A program made the translations under genes and the position numbers. Positions 35,790-47,460 of a DNA stretch of 64,000 nucleotides are shown here, piece by piece. The notes under the pieces were generated by a model. That model saw only the letters and a program-made list of their open reading frames with translations. It was not told where the DNA came from and made no database searches. The first letter of the stretch is position 1. Every line of letters begins with the position of its first letter. The stretch spans positions 6,324,418-6,388,417 of the forward strand of contig JALJCS010000028.1 of the NCBI GenBank assembly GCA_023055355.1, read 5' to 3'. The stretch comes from Agelaius tricolor. Taxonomy: Eukaryota; Chordata; Aves; Passeriformes; Icteridae.

Positions 35790-37009
35790 ATTCCTTCATC
35801 CTGAACAACTCCTGAGGCATGGGTGTCCCTCCCTTCAGCACAAACTCTCTCTCCACCAAAGCCCTGAGCTCAGCCTGCTCCTTGTTCCTTGGACAGCAGC
35901 ACAATGATCAAAAATAAATTAAAAAAAAAAAAAAGGGAAAAATATTTTTTGCTGCTTCCCATCCAATTTTCTGCATAAAAGTCTTTTTCAAAATGCACAG
36001 GGCAGAGTTCTGCCCCGGAACAGGCAAAGAAAAGGGAAACTGAGCTGGAGGCAGCTGTGGTCACTTACTCATCCAAGCATGATGGCTCACAGATCATCCC
36101 ACCCAGCCCCAACAAAAACTTCCTAAATCATCCCCAGAGTTTGAATCACTCTCTCCCTTCCTTTTCTTCCTGTACTAGAGACCCAAATGTGCCTTTTCAC
36201 AGGAAAATCACCACTGGAATCACTGGCAGGCTGGAGCTCCCTGCCCTGGCAGCAGCAGCCTGACAGGCAGGTCTCAAAAAGGAAACACATATTTGGCTTT
36301 TCAGCCTGCAACATTCAAACCTGGAACCCAAAATAAAGTGTTTTTTTCTCTCTCCTTCCCTTCACACCCAGCACAGTTTCCATACCATGAATCCCTGCCT
36401 GATGAGGTTTTCACATGAATGAAGAAGCCAGGAGCTGATTCCTCAGAGCACCATCTCCACTCTTTGACAAAAACAAACCATGCCACTCATACCTCAGAGT
36501 TATCAGACTCAAGACAAGCTCCCTTTCTCCCCTTTTTAACAGGGCCAGGTTGGAAATGTCACTGTGTTATCAGGGCAGCTGCTCAGCTATCAGCAGTGGC
36601 CGTGCCATGCGGGAGCCCAGCAGGGATCTGCTCTGGTTAATGCTCAGGAAACGCAGGGCAGGTTTTAAGAAGGATGCAGAGGATGTAATGGAGCCTCTAA
36701 TGTGTTTGGGTTTCTCCAGTGGAATCCAGTTTTATCAGGAAACAAAGGTCCTGGTGGGATTATCAGCAGAAAGAAAGCCAGGAGCTGTCTGGCTTGGGAG
36801 GGGAGGTTGTGCCAAGGTGCTTCCTCCTCCCAGAAAACCTCCTCCAACAAATCATGTGGGATTCTGTGGGATTTGCAGCACAAGGAAGTGTTTCCCTGAT
36901 GCTGATTCCCTGGGGAAAGGAAGGAGAAGTCCCAAGCACACTGAAATGCAAGAAGAAGCGGCAAAAATTAAATGTTATTATTTGCAAGTGGCTCGTTAAG
37001 AAACCAACA

Positions 37010-37625
37010 AAGCTCATCCCTGTTCCCCATCCTGTTGGAAGCCAGGAAATTCCTCTGGCTGCCCTGGAGGACTTGGGAACCTGTCAGGGGGCTCAGAGAC
37101 CTTGGCACAGAGCCCCAGACCCCTGTGCCTTTGATTTAGCCCTTGGAAAAAGCAATTACCAACCTTTATATGAAGAATTACAAGTCAAGAAAGTTTAAGT
37201 AGAATGATAGTGAATTTATCATGGGGTGAAAAAATAGATTTTTTGGGGTTTTTAGAATGGGGGTTCAGGGGGCAAGATGGAGGAATCTGGGCATGTCCAG
37301 CCTTTCTCCTTCTTCTTCTTGGCCTCCATCTTCTGCTGTGATGTTGGCACTTTTGGGTTGGTTTAGAGTAGAAGCTGAGTGTCTAACACAGGTGATGGGT
37401 ATGGGGAAGGAATTGTAAATATTGTACAGGTAGTTTTTAGTATAAAAAGATAACACCAGAGTGCCTCTGTCTGACCTGCTGAGCAGACCTTGGCTGGACA
37501 GGAGAAAGAATTTTATAGATAAGAAACAATAAACAACCTTGAGAATGAAAACTGAATAGTTCTGATTCCTCCTTCGACTGCCAGGCTGGGGAAAGAGACT
37601 TTGTGACACACCTTGGGGTCCCTGT
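37010..37625 (+). mobile_element. ERV LTR (family B), copy 2 with TATA-like box
   Basis: It is collinear with 28955-29520 over about 550 bp, with most positions identical. It retains AGTATAAAAAGATAACACC, a plausible TATA box, at about 37438, followed some 100 bp later by AAGAAACAATAAACAACC. That promoter-then-poly(A) order is typical of an LTR R/U5 region and sets plus orientation, antisense to PRDM16. It lies between the two arms of the 35401/38692 inverted repeat. Confidence 0.65.
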
Positions 37626-37874
37626 GAGCAGCAGAGATCCCGAGACCATCCAAGTGCTGCCCATCCCAAGGGATCAAACAGCATCCAAAGCTTTCCCTTC
37701 CCACCCCCAATATCCCTGCTCCACCCCCTCGTCACTCCTCACAACACACACCATGAGAGCAGGAGGGGCTCAAAGTGTCACAAACGTTGTCACAGCTGAT
37801 AAGAAAGTTGGAATTGAGAAAGCAGGGAGATTTGTGGGCTTGATCCTTATCTTGTTGGTTTGGGGTTTTTTAAA

Positions 37875-38475
37875 TACCTGATTAATAGAACAATTATAAT
37901 AGTTAATAACTTTATAATATTAACAATTATAATAGTTAATATTATAAAGTTATGATAATATATAATATATATTATATATATAAAATGAACAATAATAGTT
38001 AATATATATAGTTTTTTATATACACAACTATATATACTTATCAATTATAATAGTTAATATTATAAAGTTATAATATTCTAATATATAATATATATAATGC
38101 ATGTAATATATATAATTAACAATTATAATAATTAATATATATAGTTATACATATGTAACAATACATATAATATATAGTATATATATTATATATAGTTAAT
38201 TATATAGAAATATATAAAATTACCAATTATAAAAGTTATAATATTCTAAAGTTATAATATTCTAATATATATAATATTAGCATATAAATATTATAGTTAT
38301 TAACTATAATAACTTTATAATATCAACAATTATAATAGTTAATAAAGTTATTATAGTTAATAACTATAAATAGTTAATATTATAGATTATAATAGTTAAT
38401 ACTATAAATATAACAGTTAAATGTTATAATAGTATAATTTTATACATATAATAGTTAAATTCAAGTTAAATTCAA
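37875..38475. repeat. AT-rich block with repeated inverted motifs
   Basis: About 600 bp A/T-rich, with AATTATAATAGTTAATATTA, TATAAAGTTATAAT and their complements many times over, so it can self-pair extensively. Confidence 0.92.
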
Positions 38476-38691
38476 ATACCAACAATGCCAACAATGTCTG
38501 TCAATGCCAACATCCTGGTCAAGGGATTTCAATCCTCTCAAAGCAGTGCTTGGGTTCAAGGGCTCTTGATGAGGCCATGAAATAAACATGGCCCAGGTGT
38601 CACAAACAGGGAGCAACAACAAAAACCACAGATTTTTCCTTTGCCTTCCAGAGCATTGTCACCCTTCAGAAATCAGGGTTCCACATTCTGC

Positions 38692-38803
38692 CACATTCTG
38701 GCAGCTGCTCACCACAGAGGCTCACTTGGAATTTGTTTCCTGCATCTGGGATGTGGGCTAGGGAGGGAAATCAGTGCCTTCCATCCTATGGGGTCTCCTG
38801 CCT
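38692..38803. repeat. Right arm of 112-bp inverted repeat pair
   Basis: Reverse complement of 35401-35512 with about five differences. It runs into the TTTTA array at 38821. The shared unique-plus-pentamer structure suggests one element copied or inverted, its pentamer tract acting like a tail. Confidence 0.9.
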
Positions 38804-38814
38804 TTTATTATTTC

Positions 38815-38885
38815 ATTCTATATTTTATTTTATTTTATTTTATTTTATTTTATTTTATTTTATTTTATTTTATTTTATTTTATTG
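38815..38885. repeat. TTTTA pentanucleotide array
   Basis: About 13 perfect TATTT units (38821-38884), complementary to the AAAAT array at 35341-35400. Confidence 0.96.
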
Positions 38886-39460
38886 TCACAGAGGGATTGG
38901 GGGTCTCAGTGGTTCCCCAGATGATCTCAGGGAGTCTCAGTGGGCTCACCAGAGGATCTCAGAGGGATTGGGGGTCTCAGTGGGCTCCCCAGATGATCTC
39001 TGTGGGCCTCAGTGGTTCCCCAGATGATCACAGAGGGATTTGGGGCCTCAGTGGTTCCCCAGAGGATCTCAGAGGAATTGGGGGTCTCAGTGGGTTCCCC
39101 AGCTGATCTCTGTGGGCCTCAGTGGTTCCCCAGATCGTCACAGAGGGATTTGGGGCCTCAGTGGTTCCCCAGATGATCTCTGTGGGCCTCAGTGGTTCCC
39201 CAGATCGTCACAGAGGGATTTGGGGCCTCAGTGGTTCCCCAGATGATCTCTGTGGGCCTCAGTGGTTCCCCAGCTGATCTCTGTGGGCCTCAGTGGGTTC
39301 CCCAGAGGATCTCAGAGGGATTTGGGGTCTCAGTGGTTCCCCAGCTGATCTCTGTGGGCCTCAGTGGTTCCCCAGCTGATCTCAGAGGGATTTGGGGTCT
39401 CAGTGGTTCCCCAGCTGATCTCTGTGGGCCTCAGTGGTTCCCCAGATGACCCCAGAGGGA
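38886..39460. repeat. Minisatellite, units of about 31-33 bp
   Basis: Alternating units are built from CTCAGTGGTTCCCCAG, ATGATCTCTGTGGGCC and AGAGGGATTTGGGG, roughly 17 units. Several neighbouring units are identical. It begins directly at the end of the TTTTA array. Confidence 0.93.
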
Positions 39461-39639
39461 TCATGGCTGTTCCACCCCCCCATGCACCTCTCAGGGCTCC
39501 GTGTTCTCCAGAGGAAGCCGAGGATGATCCCAGCTTCCCCCCCTGAGCTCTGCCTTCCTCCCCTTCCTCTTCCGTGCCCCCTCCTGCCACCCCCTCAGCT
39601 GCTCCACAAGCACCAAGTAAAAACTAAAAAAGGGAAAGA

Positions 39640-40110
39640 ATGAGCGAGTGAGGAGTGCAGGGCTGGCACTGCAGACAATGTCTGTCTTGTGTGAGTAATT
39701 TAGCACTATGGCCAGTCAATCTGCTTTCTGGGCCCGATGCCCTGACCCTCTTTAGAGCTGCTCTCTCTCTCCAGCACAGTGTGAAACGTTTCCTTTCACA
39801 GCACTGACACTTTGCAGATTGAGACGTCAGGCCTGTCCAACTGCAGCAAATTAGCAATTTTTCTTTTACTAATTGGAAATAAAAATGTTTGCTAAGGGAA
39901 TAATTTGGAGGAATGCAGTGTTAGGTTTCCGGCTTTTTATAAGGATGCTTTAAACTTTATCCATGTGCACTTTTCCTTCTGTTTTGATGCCTTGCACTGT
40001 AAATTTTAATAGCTTGCTTGACTGTTAACTTTACAGTCTCAGCCTTCCAAAGGATTAAATAAAGTTTTTAATTTATCTTCCTCTCTAAGGCAGCAGGATC
40101 TTCTTAAAGC
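39640..40110. promoter_or_regulatory. Candidate conserved noncoding element
   Basis: Repeat-free block immediately right of the 38886 minisatellite, with GACAATGTCTGTCTTGTG (SMAD/SOX-like), TACTAATTGGAAATAAAA, TTTATAAGGATGC and TTAACTTTACAG. No open frame of note. Confidence 0.3.
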
Positions 40111-40464
40111 CGTGCCCAGCCGTGCTCACCCACTTCAAAACGAGCAGAGAAAAGGGGACACAACTTCAAAGGGTTAAAACCCACACGGGGATGTGGCATC
40201 TGGATGAACCTCGGGCAGGAGATTTGTTTGCTGAGCCTTCAGCTCACAGCTCCCAAAGTTCCCTCAGAGAGTGGTGCAGAGAGATGGGCAGCAGATCCAG
40301 GGAGGCTTTCCAGCTCTAAATCTGCCAGGAACGGGCAATTCTGGAATTGTGGATTTGTTTTAGGGATGTGCTGGGCTCAGGGCAGGGAGTGTCTGACCTT
40401 CTGTCCCTTCAGCTTTGTGCTAATTCAGCTTTGCCCATTCCATCAGGAAATATCAATACTTTGG

Positions 40465-40538
40465 GCAGGGTTTGGTGGTGACAGTGTGGTGATTTTTTAA
40501 CAGGGTTTGGTGGTGACAGTGAGGTGATTTTTTAACTT
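40465..40538. repeat. 37-bp direct repeat
   Basis: CAGGGTTTGGTGGTGACAGT followed by GGTGATTTTTTAAC occurs twice in tandem. Confidence 0.9.
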
Positions 40539-41384
40539 TCACGTGCAAAAAAACCCAAAAAAAAATGGACGGGGAGCAGCTTGATCTATTGAATCCTAAA
40601 TCCCCGCATGCAAATAACAGCCAGGACAGATTCTTCATGTGCAAAACCCCCAAAAATCCTCCAAGAGAGCAGGATCAGGAAAGAAAGAGCCTCCTGGAAT
40701 CTAGAAAACCCAGATAAGAAACTAGAAGCGAAAACAAGCTCCCTTTTTGCTGAAATCCAATATTTTAGCCTAATGCCCCTGCAATTCCTGAGGCATGTAA
40801 TGTCTTCCTGCACGGCACTCCAGTGGTACATTAGCTCCTGTAACAATGCCAGCACATAAAGAGTTACTGTTCTTCTCCCCCCCTGCACCCCCCACCCCCC
40901 CATAAAGCATTTGACAGCCATGCCTAATAATTCTTTCTGGTGTGGTTTTTTTTCTTTTTCTTGATGTCTTTATGTGAATATGAAGCCGGAGTGAAAGGCT
41001 TTGGGTGACCCCTGTGAGAGAGAGAGAAAGTATGAACCACAGAGCAAAAGAGTGAGATATAGACTCCCTGCCGAGCCCTCAGCATCTTCCCTGGCAGCTC
41101 ACAACTTGGCTTCAGAGGGCCTTTGTGAGGAAAAAAGGACTCTTCTTCACTCAGGCTGTGACAATAGGTGTTTTGTCAGCCAGGGACAGGATAAAAAGCA
41201 GGGGGTGGGAGGCGAGATCATCATCGGCCAGGGGCTCGCCTTTGGGGCCTTGCAGATGTTGGAAGGAGGATGATTTATTGCTCCAGTGTCCTCAGTGGCA
41301 TTTGGCCACCTTCCCAGAGCCCAGCCTTGGTGGCTGGGAGGGTGGGAGGCGGGAGAGCAGCACAAGGAGGCATCTCCAAACCTT

Positions 41385-41870
41385 CTATGGGCAAAGTGTG
41401 CTGGGGGCACGGCCAGGGTGGGACAGCTGGAGGGACGGAGCAGCCATTCCCAAAGCTAGATATTTAAAATTATTATGTATAGATATATAAGTAGATCTAT
41501 TTTAAATTCCACCAATCTAGAAATCCCAGCAAAGTGCAGTGCTGGGGTTACCTGGACATGGGAATCAAATCCCAGGAGGATTTTTGTGCTGGGAAGAGCC
41601 CAACCCAAATTCACCATGGGCAAAGACTGCTGGGGGCTGTGGGAGGGGGCACAGCCAGGGCTGGAACAACCATGGAAGGAATGAGTGATATAGCAACGAT
41701 TACCAAAGCTAGATATTTAAAAATTATTACATATATATATTAAAATAGATCTATTTTAAATTGCCCCACTCCAGAAACCCCAGCAAAGAGCGGTACCTGG
41801 GCACGGACAATCAAACCCCAGGATGGTTTTGTGCTGGGAAAGAACCCAACCCAAATTCACCATCACCATC
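41385..41870. repeat. Tandem duplication, period about 253 bp
   Basis: CAAAGCTAGATATTTAAA occurs at 41451 and 41704. TAGATCTATTTTAAATT, CCCAGCAAAG and AACCCAAATTCACCAT follow in both copies. Confidence 0.87.
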
Positions 41871-41999
41871 CCAAGCCTCAAACTGAGAGGTTTGGGTGTG
41901 GTTTTGGGGTGTGGGTGTGCAGGAATGACCCTTCCACAGCTCCCAAGAGGTGTCATTGTATTTCTGCATGGCCATGCCTTCGTTCACTCACTAATGAAG

Positions 42000-43040
42000 G
42001 GGTGAGCAGGGCCAAGGTGCAAAAATTCCTGTCTGGGCTCTGCCCCTGGGTGGCTGATCCCAAAGCCAATCTGGTTTGTGTGTGAATGGGAGGGAAGGAG
42101 GGATTTAGTGCCTCCTGCTCGCTCAGGAACTCCAGAAAGGCTTGGAAGCAGCAAGGAGGATTTATGCAAATCAGCTGAGAAAGGCAGCCACTATTTTGGA
42201 TGTCTCTCCACACCTCAAAAAAAAAAAAAAAATTAAAAAAAAAAATCCCAGACCTGTTTGAAGTCTGCCCACTGCTCCATATATCCAGTATATTGAAATG
42301 TATCCCAGATCACTGAGCCAGGAAATCCTGGATAATTTCCAAGAAGAAGGAATCACAGCCTAGCAAGAAATACACACCAAGACAGTGTATTGCCAGCAGC
42401 TTGATTTAGGACTTTTGCTCCAGCTCCTTCCTTCTTTTAATACACAGTTTTCCACCACACTTTCTATATAAATACTCTATCCTATGGCTGACAGCCTCTC
42501 TTAGTAGATTTATCCATTAGTGGATTTACTAAAAATGTTTTCTACTGAAACAAGGGCAAATACTTCACCTCAGCAAAGGACAAATCCAGAGGCAGCATTA
42601 AAATCAAGCCCAGTAAACCCTAGACAAGATAGATGCAATGAAAAACTTTGAGAGTCCCCTTGGACACAAATTCCAGGTAGAAAAATTACAAAAAAAATTA
42701 GCAAACAAATTCCAAAAGCGACTGAAAAAGGCATGAGTATCAAACCCCTGAAATGAGGCGCAAAGATGCTTTAATAAAGAAGTGAAGAGCTCTATTTGTC
42801 TCAGCTGCCAGGACCCACCAGCACCTCTTAGGAGTGACATCTCCAAACGCTTTCCTAAGTTCCAGACACACTTTCCTGCATGTGCTCCAAACTGTTATAG
42901 CCATTTACAGAAGGAAGTGAAGCATTCAGAGGATAAGTGACACGTCCAAGGTCACACACGGAGTCAACTGCAGAGTCAACAGAAGAGCAAGGAGAGCTCT
43001 GCCGAAAATCCCTTGGCTTTGACTGCCAGACAATGGCTCC
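42000..43040. other. Unique intronic sequence
   Basis: No gene or repeat recognised except A runs near 42218-42245. Confidence 0.5.
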
Positions 43041-43250
43041 CCCTCCCACGTAATCAACCAGTTATGGAAAGGCATAAATGCATATTTGCAGGGCTAAATA
43101 TGTTCACTTGAGAATAAAAATGTTTGGATGATTATCTATAAATTATCTGACATTCTCCAGACCGCTCCGGTTTGGAAGTTGGAGCGAAATTTGATGAATT
43201 ACAAGCACGACACAAATGTTAGAGGAGAAGCTTTGCTTTGACTGTTTCTC
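43040..43250. promoter_or_regulatory. Candidate conserved noncoding element
   Basis: GGCATAAATGCATATTTGCA (octamer-like), GATTATCTATAAATTATCTG (GATA-like) and a CpG-containing GACCGCTCCGGTTTGG stretch in repeat-free sequence. Texture-based inference only. Confidence 0.28.
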
Positions 43251-43851
43251 TGGAAAAAAAAAAAACCAAAAAAACCCCTGGAAGAATGGCAGGGATACAC
43301 CAAAAAATACAATCCCCACAGAGCTGAATTTCCAAAACCTCTCAAATTATTATTTCTCTGATTTCAGATAGTTTATCACTATTGGCATTTAATATTCCAC
43401 TACTGATCTTGCCACAAAATGATTTTTTTTTTTAAAGTAAAGCAATAACCACAAAGTATGAGCAAAAAAAAAAAAGTCTGTCTTAGAGGCAAAATAAATT
43501 TCCTCTGGACTTTCACAGGCTGTCAGGTCCCAAATATCTCCCATTTCCCCATGACATTATTAATGCTGGTCTAGGAACTCTTCCATAGTTTGGGAGCCAT
43601 AATTAAAATAACTGAGCTGCTTTTTTTCATTTCCATTTTTTTCTGGCTGTGTTTGTCCATGTTCTTACACACCCAGATTCTCCTCGTTTGTGGCAGCAAA
43701 CCCTTTACTCTCTGTGGTGTTGAGCCCTCCAGCTCCTGAGGGATGTCATGGGACTGGAAGTAGAATTTATGTCAAACTCCCCTGCGAGGGAACGCGCTGC
43801 TAAAAGCTGGCTTTGTCTCGTTTGTATTTTTTTTTTTTTTTTTTTTTTTTA

Positions 43852-45289
43852 CTAGGCAGTGTTTGGGCTATAGACATGGATAATTCTGCATCTTGAATGC
43901 TTTGCACCAAATTGCCACATCAGCACTAAATACCTCCACTTAATTTTTCATTTGGACCCGATGAAACATTTTTTCCCATGGAAGGAAAAGTCTGGTCTTT
44001 GTGATCGTGGCACTGCCAGCCCAAGTTACAGTAAAGGTTAATCACAAACAAGAGACAAGTAAAGTAGACAAAGAGCATCATACACTTCACTTTTCAATGG
44101 ATGTTTTCATAAATGTATGAATAATTTAAATTATCATTGCCGAGTATTTATTCGAGTGTTTCAGGGGAAAAAAATGCCTCCTCTTTTTTTTTTTTTTTTC
44201 TTTTTTTTTTTTTCTTTTTCCCCTCCTTGATTCTTTTCATTTCTGTCTCATCTCTTTTATGTGCTGCATCGGCTGTTTTCTTGCCATCTGAATCAGTTTT
44301 TTGGAACAATGGGATGTATGAGGGCTGAGGGGGCAGTGGAAGAATACAGCCCTTGTTGTACACTCTGTGACTTGACATTGATTAATGAGGGTGCGGACAT
44401 GGGCAGAATTTGATAGAGAGAGAAGGGGAAATTGGAGGGACCTGAGGGCACCAGAAGGAGGAGGGCAAGGAGATGACAGAGAGGAGCAGAAGGATGGCAG
44501 TGCGTGCACAGTGGAAGTCACCCCACCCAGGGCCAGGGATCTGGGATGGGGCAGAGACACTTCTATAGCAGGACAGTGTCCCCTCACAGTCATGGGGACA
44601 TTTCAGGAGCATCTCCCACCTCCCCAGGGTTATCCTGCACAGCAAGACCTGCTGTGCCAACGTGACCCTTTCTCATTTTGCCCCAAAAATGCCATTTGTA
44701 ACACCTTCCTCTCTTCCTCCCTTTGTTCCTCAGTCTCCACTCCATTGGTTTAACTCCAAAACATGAACACACAGAGGTTACAACTTTCCTGCAGGAGCCT
44801 AAAACCCTGTGCCGAAAGAGCCCTGAAATCCTTGTGGAGGCAGGGGAGGGATGGATTGGAGAGAGAAAAGTCCCCTAAGTCCTGTTCCTTCAGTTGGATG
44901 GCTTTTATTTCCTCATGTGAATAAGTCAGAAGAAGCAATGCTGGTCAGAAAAGAGTTTGCACACTGATAAACCAGAGGTGTTTCAGGAAAGTTGAAAGTT
45001 TGGTGTGGTTCTTAACTGACTTTTTTTAAAAACCCACCTTGTCCATTCAGAAGTAGAGGCCCAAAATGAGCTTAATCAGTTGGTGAAGTTGTAGAGGAGC
45101 AATGTGCTCCTTGCTGGGTGGTTTGGGTTTAACAAAGCCACCAGGTTCTCTTTACTTTACTTAAAGAGTACTTACTGTACTCTTTAATACATTTTGTTGT
45201 ATTAAACAACAAAAAAGTTTGCTGAAAACCAGAAAAACCCAGAAGGAAGAACAGTAACAAGTGAGTGTCATCCTTTAGGATCCAGTTCC
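43852..45289. other. Unique intronic sequence with poly(T) blocks
   Basis: T-rich blocks at 44184-44217, otherwise mixed sequence. GA-rich stretch at 44410-44500. No exon recognised. Confidence 0.5.
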
Positions 45290-45590
45290 TGCAGTAACCC
45301 AGAAGAAGATGGAGAGAAACTTTTTACAACAACATGTAGTGACAGGAGAAGGGGGGATGGCTTCAAACTGACAGAGAGTGAGTTTGGATTAGAGATGAGG
45401 AAGAAAATCTCCCCTGTCAGGGTGGTGAGGTGCTGGAACATTGAAGTGGTGGCTGGTCCCCATCCCTGGAAGTGTCCAAAGCCAGGTTGGATGGGGCTTG
45501 GAGCACCCTGGGGTAGTGGAACCTGTCCCTGCCCACGGAATGAGATGAGTTTTATGGTCCCTTAAAACCCTTTTGGGTCTTTCCCACCCT
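45290..45590 (+). mobile_element. CR1 LINE 3' fragment
   Basis: Sense-strand landmarks are GAGAAACTTTTTACAACAAC, ATGTAGTGACAGGAGAAGG, TGGCTTCAAACTGA, GGTGGTGAGGTGCTGGAACA, CCCATCCCTGGAAGTGTCCA and GAACCTGTCCCTGCCCACGG. The terminal repeat is degraded. Confidence 0.85.
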
Positions 45591-46729
45591 GCTCCAGGAC
45601 TGACTGTGGGTCTTCCCTGCTGCTGGTTTGCAGGGGTGAAGCTCTGGGCCACACAGGGTGAGCCACATTTCCCTTTCCAGCATGGGGGGCACGGTTTGTG
45701 CTGCTTCTGGTCCTGCAAGGTGCACCTGAGGAGCCCTGAGCCAGGAACCCTGAGGTATGGCTGGCAGGACCTGCCCTCTGCAGAGAAAGATCAAAGCTGC
45801 TGGCTCTGACAGGTCCCCAAAGTGCTCAAAAGCCACCTGAAAGCTTCACACTGCCCTGTGTGAGGTGTCAGGAGCAGGGGAACCACCACAGCTGTGCTGG
45901 CAGGGAATTACAGCAAGTTTGGGAGCCCAGTAAAGACAGAACCCAGGGTACAGGTTGGAATTGCTGATATTAAAACATCACTATGATCCTCTGGTCAGAA
46001 ATATTCACAAAACCCACTTTTGATGAAACCTGGAAACGAAGCTGGGCTTTCAGAAATTTCAACCAGGAGGAGAGAGAGAGAACCCCCCCAAACCAGCCCG
46101 TTCTCAGACTCAAATTCAAATTGTTCTGCCTCTCTGCAGCGCCCCAGATAAATTCGATATCTGCCAGCCCATGGACTGTTCATGTGCTAATCCCACTCAG
46201 ACCCTCATTCAGGGCTGCTCTCTTTTGCATAAAACATTAAATGTTGGTTTGAGGGGACAGTTGTCCCTACCCCCTGTGTGGGATCTCTCCCCACCAGCCT
46301 CTGGCCACTCCAACCCTGTCTCATTTTCCCAGAGTGAAAGATCCTGGCTCTGCTGTGTGTGAATATAAAAGGAGCACAGAAAAGTCTCCCTGATGAGCAC
46401 AGAATCTGCTCCCTGTCTCCCCTCTGCCCTGAGCACCACCAGCTTTAATCCCTCACCCAAAGAGCACCACAAAAACCCCGCTCCGGCCTTGGGCTCACAC
46501 AACCTGTTTGGGATTTCTGGGTGCAGAGGCAAAAGCAACGCCCTGTCCCCCAACATCTGGCTGAGAACGAGATCTCAGACTTTTTCTCTGAGCAGCCTCT
46601 TCCCCTTTCTCCCTCCTCTTTGCATCCAAGACAAGCAGCCCAGTGATCACCTGCAATGGCAGCCCCAGAGGGTGACCTGAGCCCTAGAGCTACTGCTGGA
46701 ACAAATGAGAGAGCTTAACTAGAGCAAGA

Positions 46730-47320
46730 CTGGCATAAAAAGGAAAGGGGAAAAAAGAGAGGAACAAAGATTCCGTCCAATTTGCTCTTTTGGGCATTGT
46801 AAAAACTGGCCTGTTTCCCAGTATATCACTCTGCCATTGAATAAGGTCAATTGCAGAGCAGTTCTTCAGTCATCCTGATGGGTTTTCATGAGAAAGTGAA
46901 TGGAGTGCAAATTAGCCAAAGTCGTCACAAGCTTTTTTACTGTCACTCCAAGCCTGACAGTCCAAAGGAAAATGAGGATTAATAAATCTAACGAACTTTC
47001 TCCATTCTCCAAGCCAGGTTAGGAAACTATTTATTGTCTCTCTTTTTTCTGTGTTTCATCCATTTCGCCTACTGTGGTGAAGCATTTGGAGAAGAAAGGA
47101 ACAACAGCCGTGTGCACACACACGCTCACACACACCCCCAGAGCTCAGCCCCTCCAGAACCATGGCCACAGCACAAAATAAAGGCACTGCCAGCAAGAAA
47201 ATCAAGTTTTTAAAAATAACTCTGCCTCGTACGCATCGCGGGGAGTTTCGGATGAATCCTCCTCATTGCTCCCGTTAATTAATATGTGCTCAGTGTGTTG
47301 AACATAAATATTTTATGGGA
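46730..47320. promoter_or_regulatory. Candidate conserved noncoding element
   Basis: Repeat-free sequence except for a short CA-rich piece at 47110-47140. It includes TTGAATAAGGTCAATTGC, CGTACGCATCGCGGGGAG and CCCGTTAATTAATATGTGC. Ends at the 70-bp duplication. Low confidence. Confidence 0.25.
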
Positions 47321-47460
47321 GAAAGAAGGGCTGCTAGAAAAGCTTTAAAATTAACTTTTTGGAGGGCAGAAAATGAGTTTCAAGTTAAAGGAAAGAAGGG
47401 CTGCTAGCAAAACTTTAAAATTACCTTTTTGGAGGGCAGAAAATTAGTTTCAAGTTAAAG
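47321..47460. repeat. 70-bp tandem duplication
   Basis: GAAAGAAGGGCTGCTAG starts at 47321 and 47391. Both copies end TTTCAAGTTAAAG, with about five differences. Confidence 0.93.

Noticed and set aside
28955..37625. Full-length provirus between the two family-B LTRs
   Set aside because: No gag, pol or env frames, primer-binding site or polypurine tract recognised in the interval.
38641..39590. Frames with SQRDWGSQW-type repeats
   Set aside because: Minisatellite translation; units of 31-33 bp shift frame and are not maintained as protein repeats.
47105..47145. CA-rich piece as a long microsatellite
   Set aside because: Only a few CA units with interruptions.
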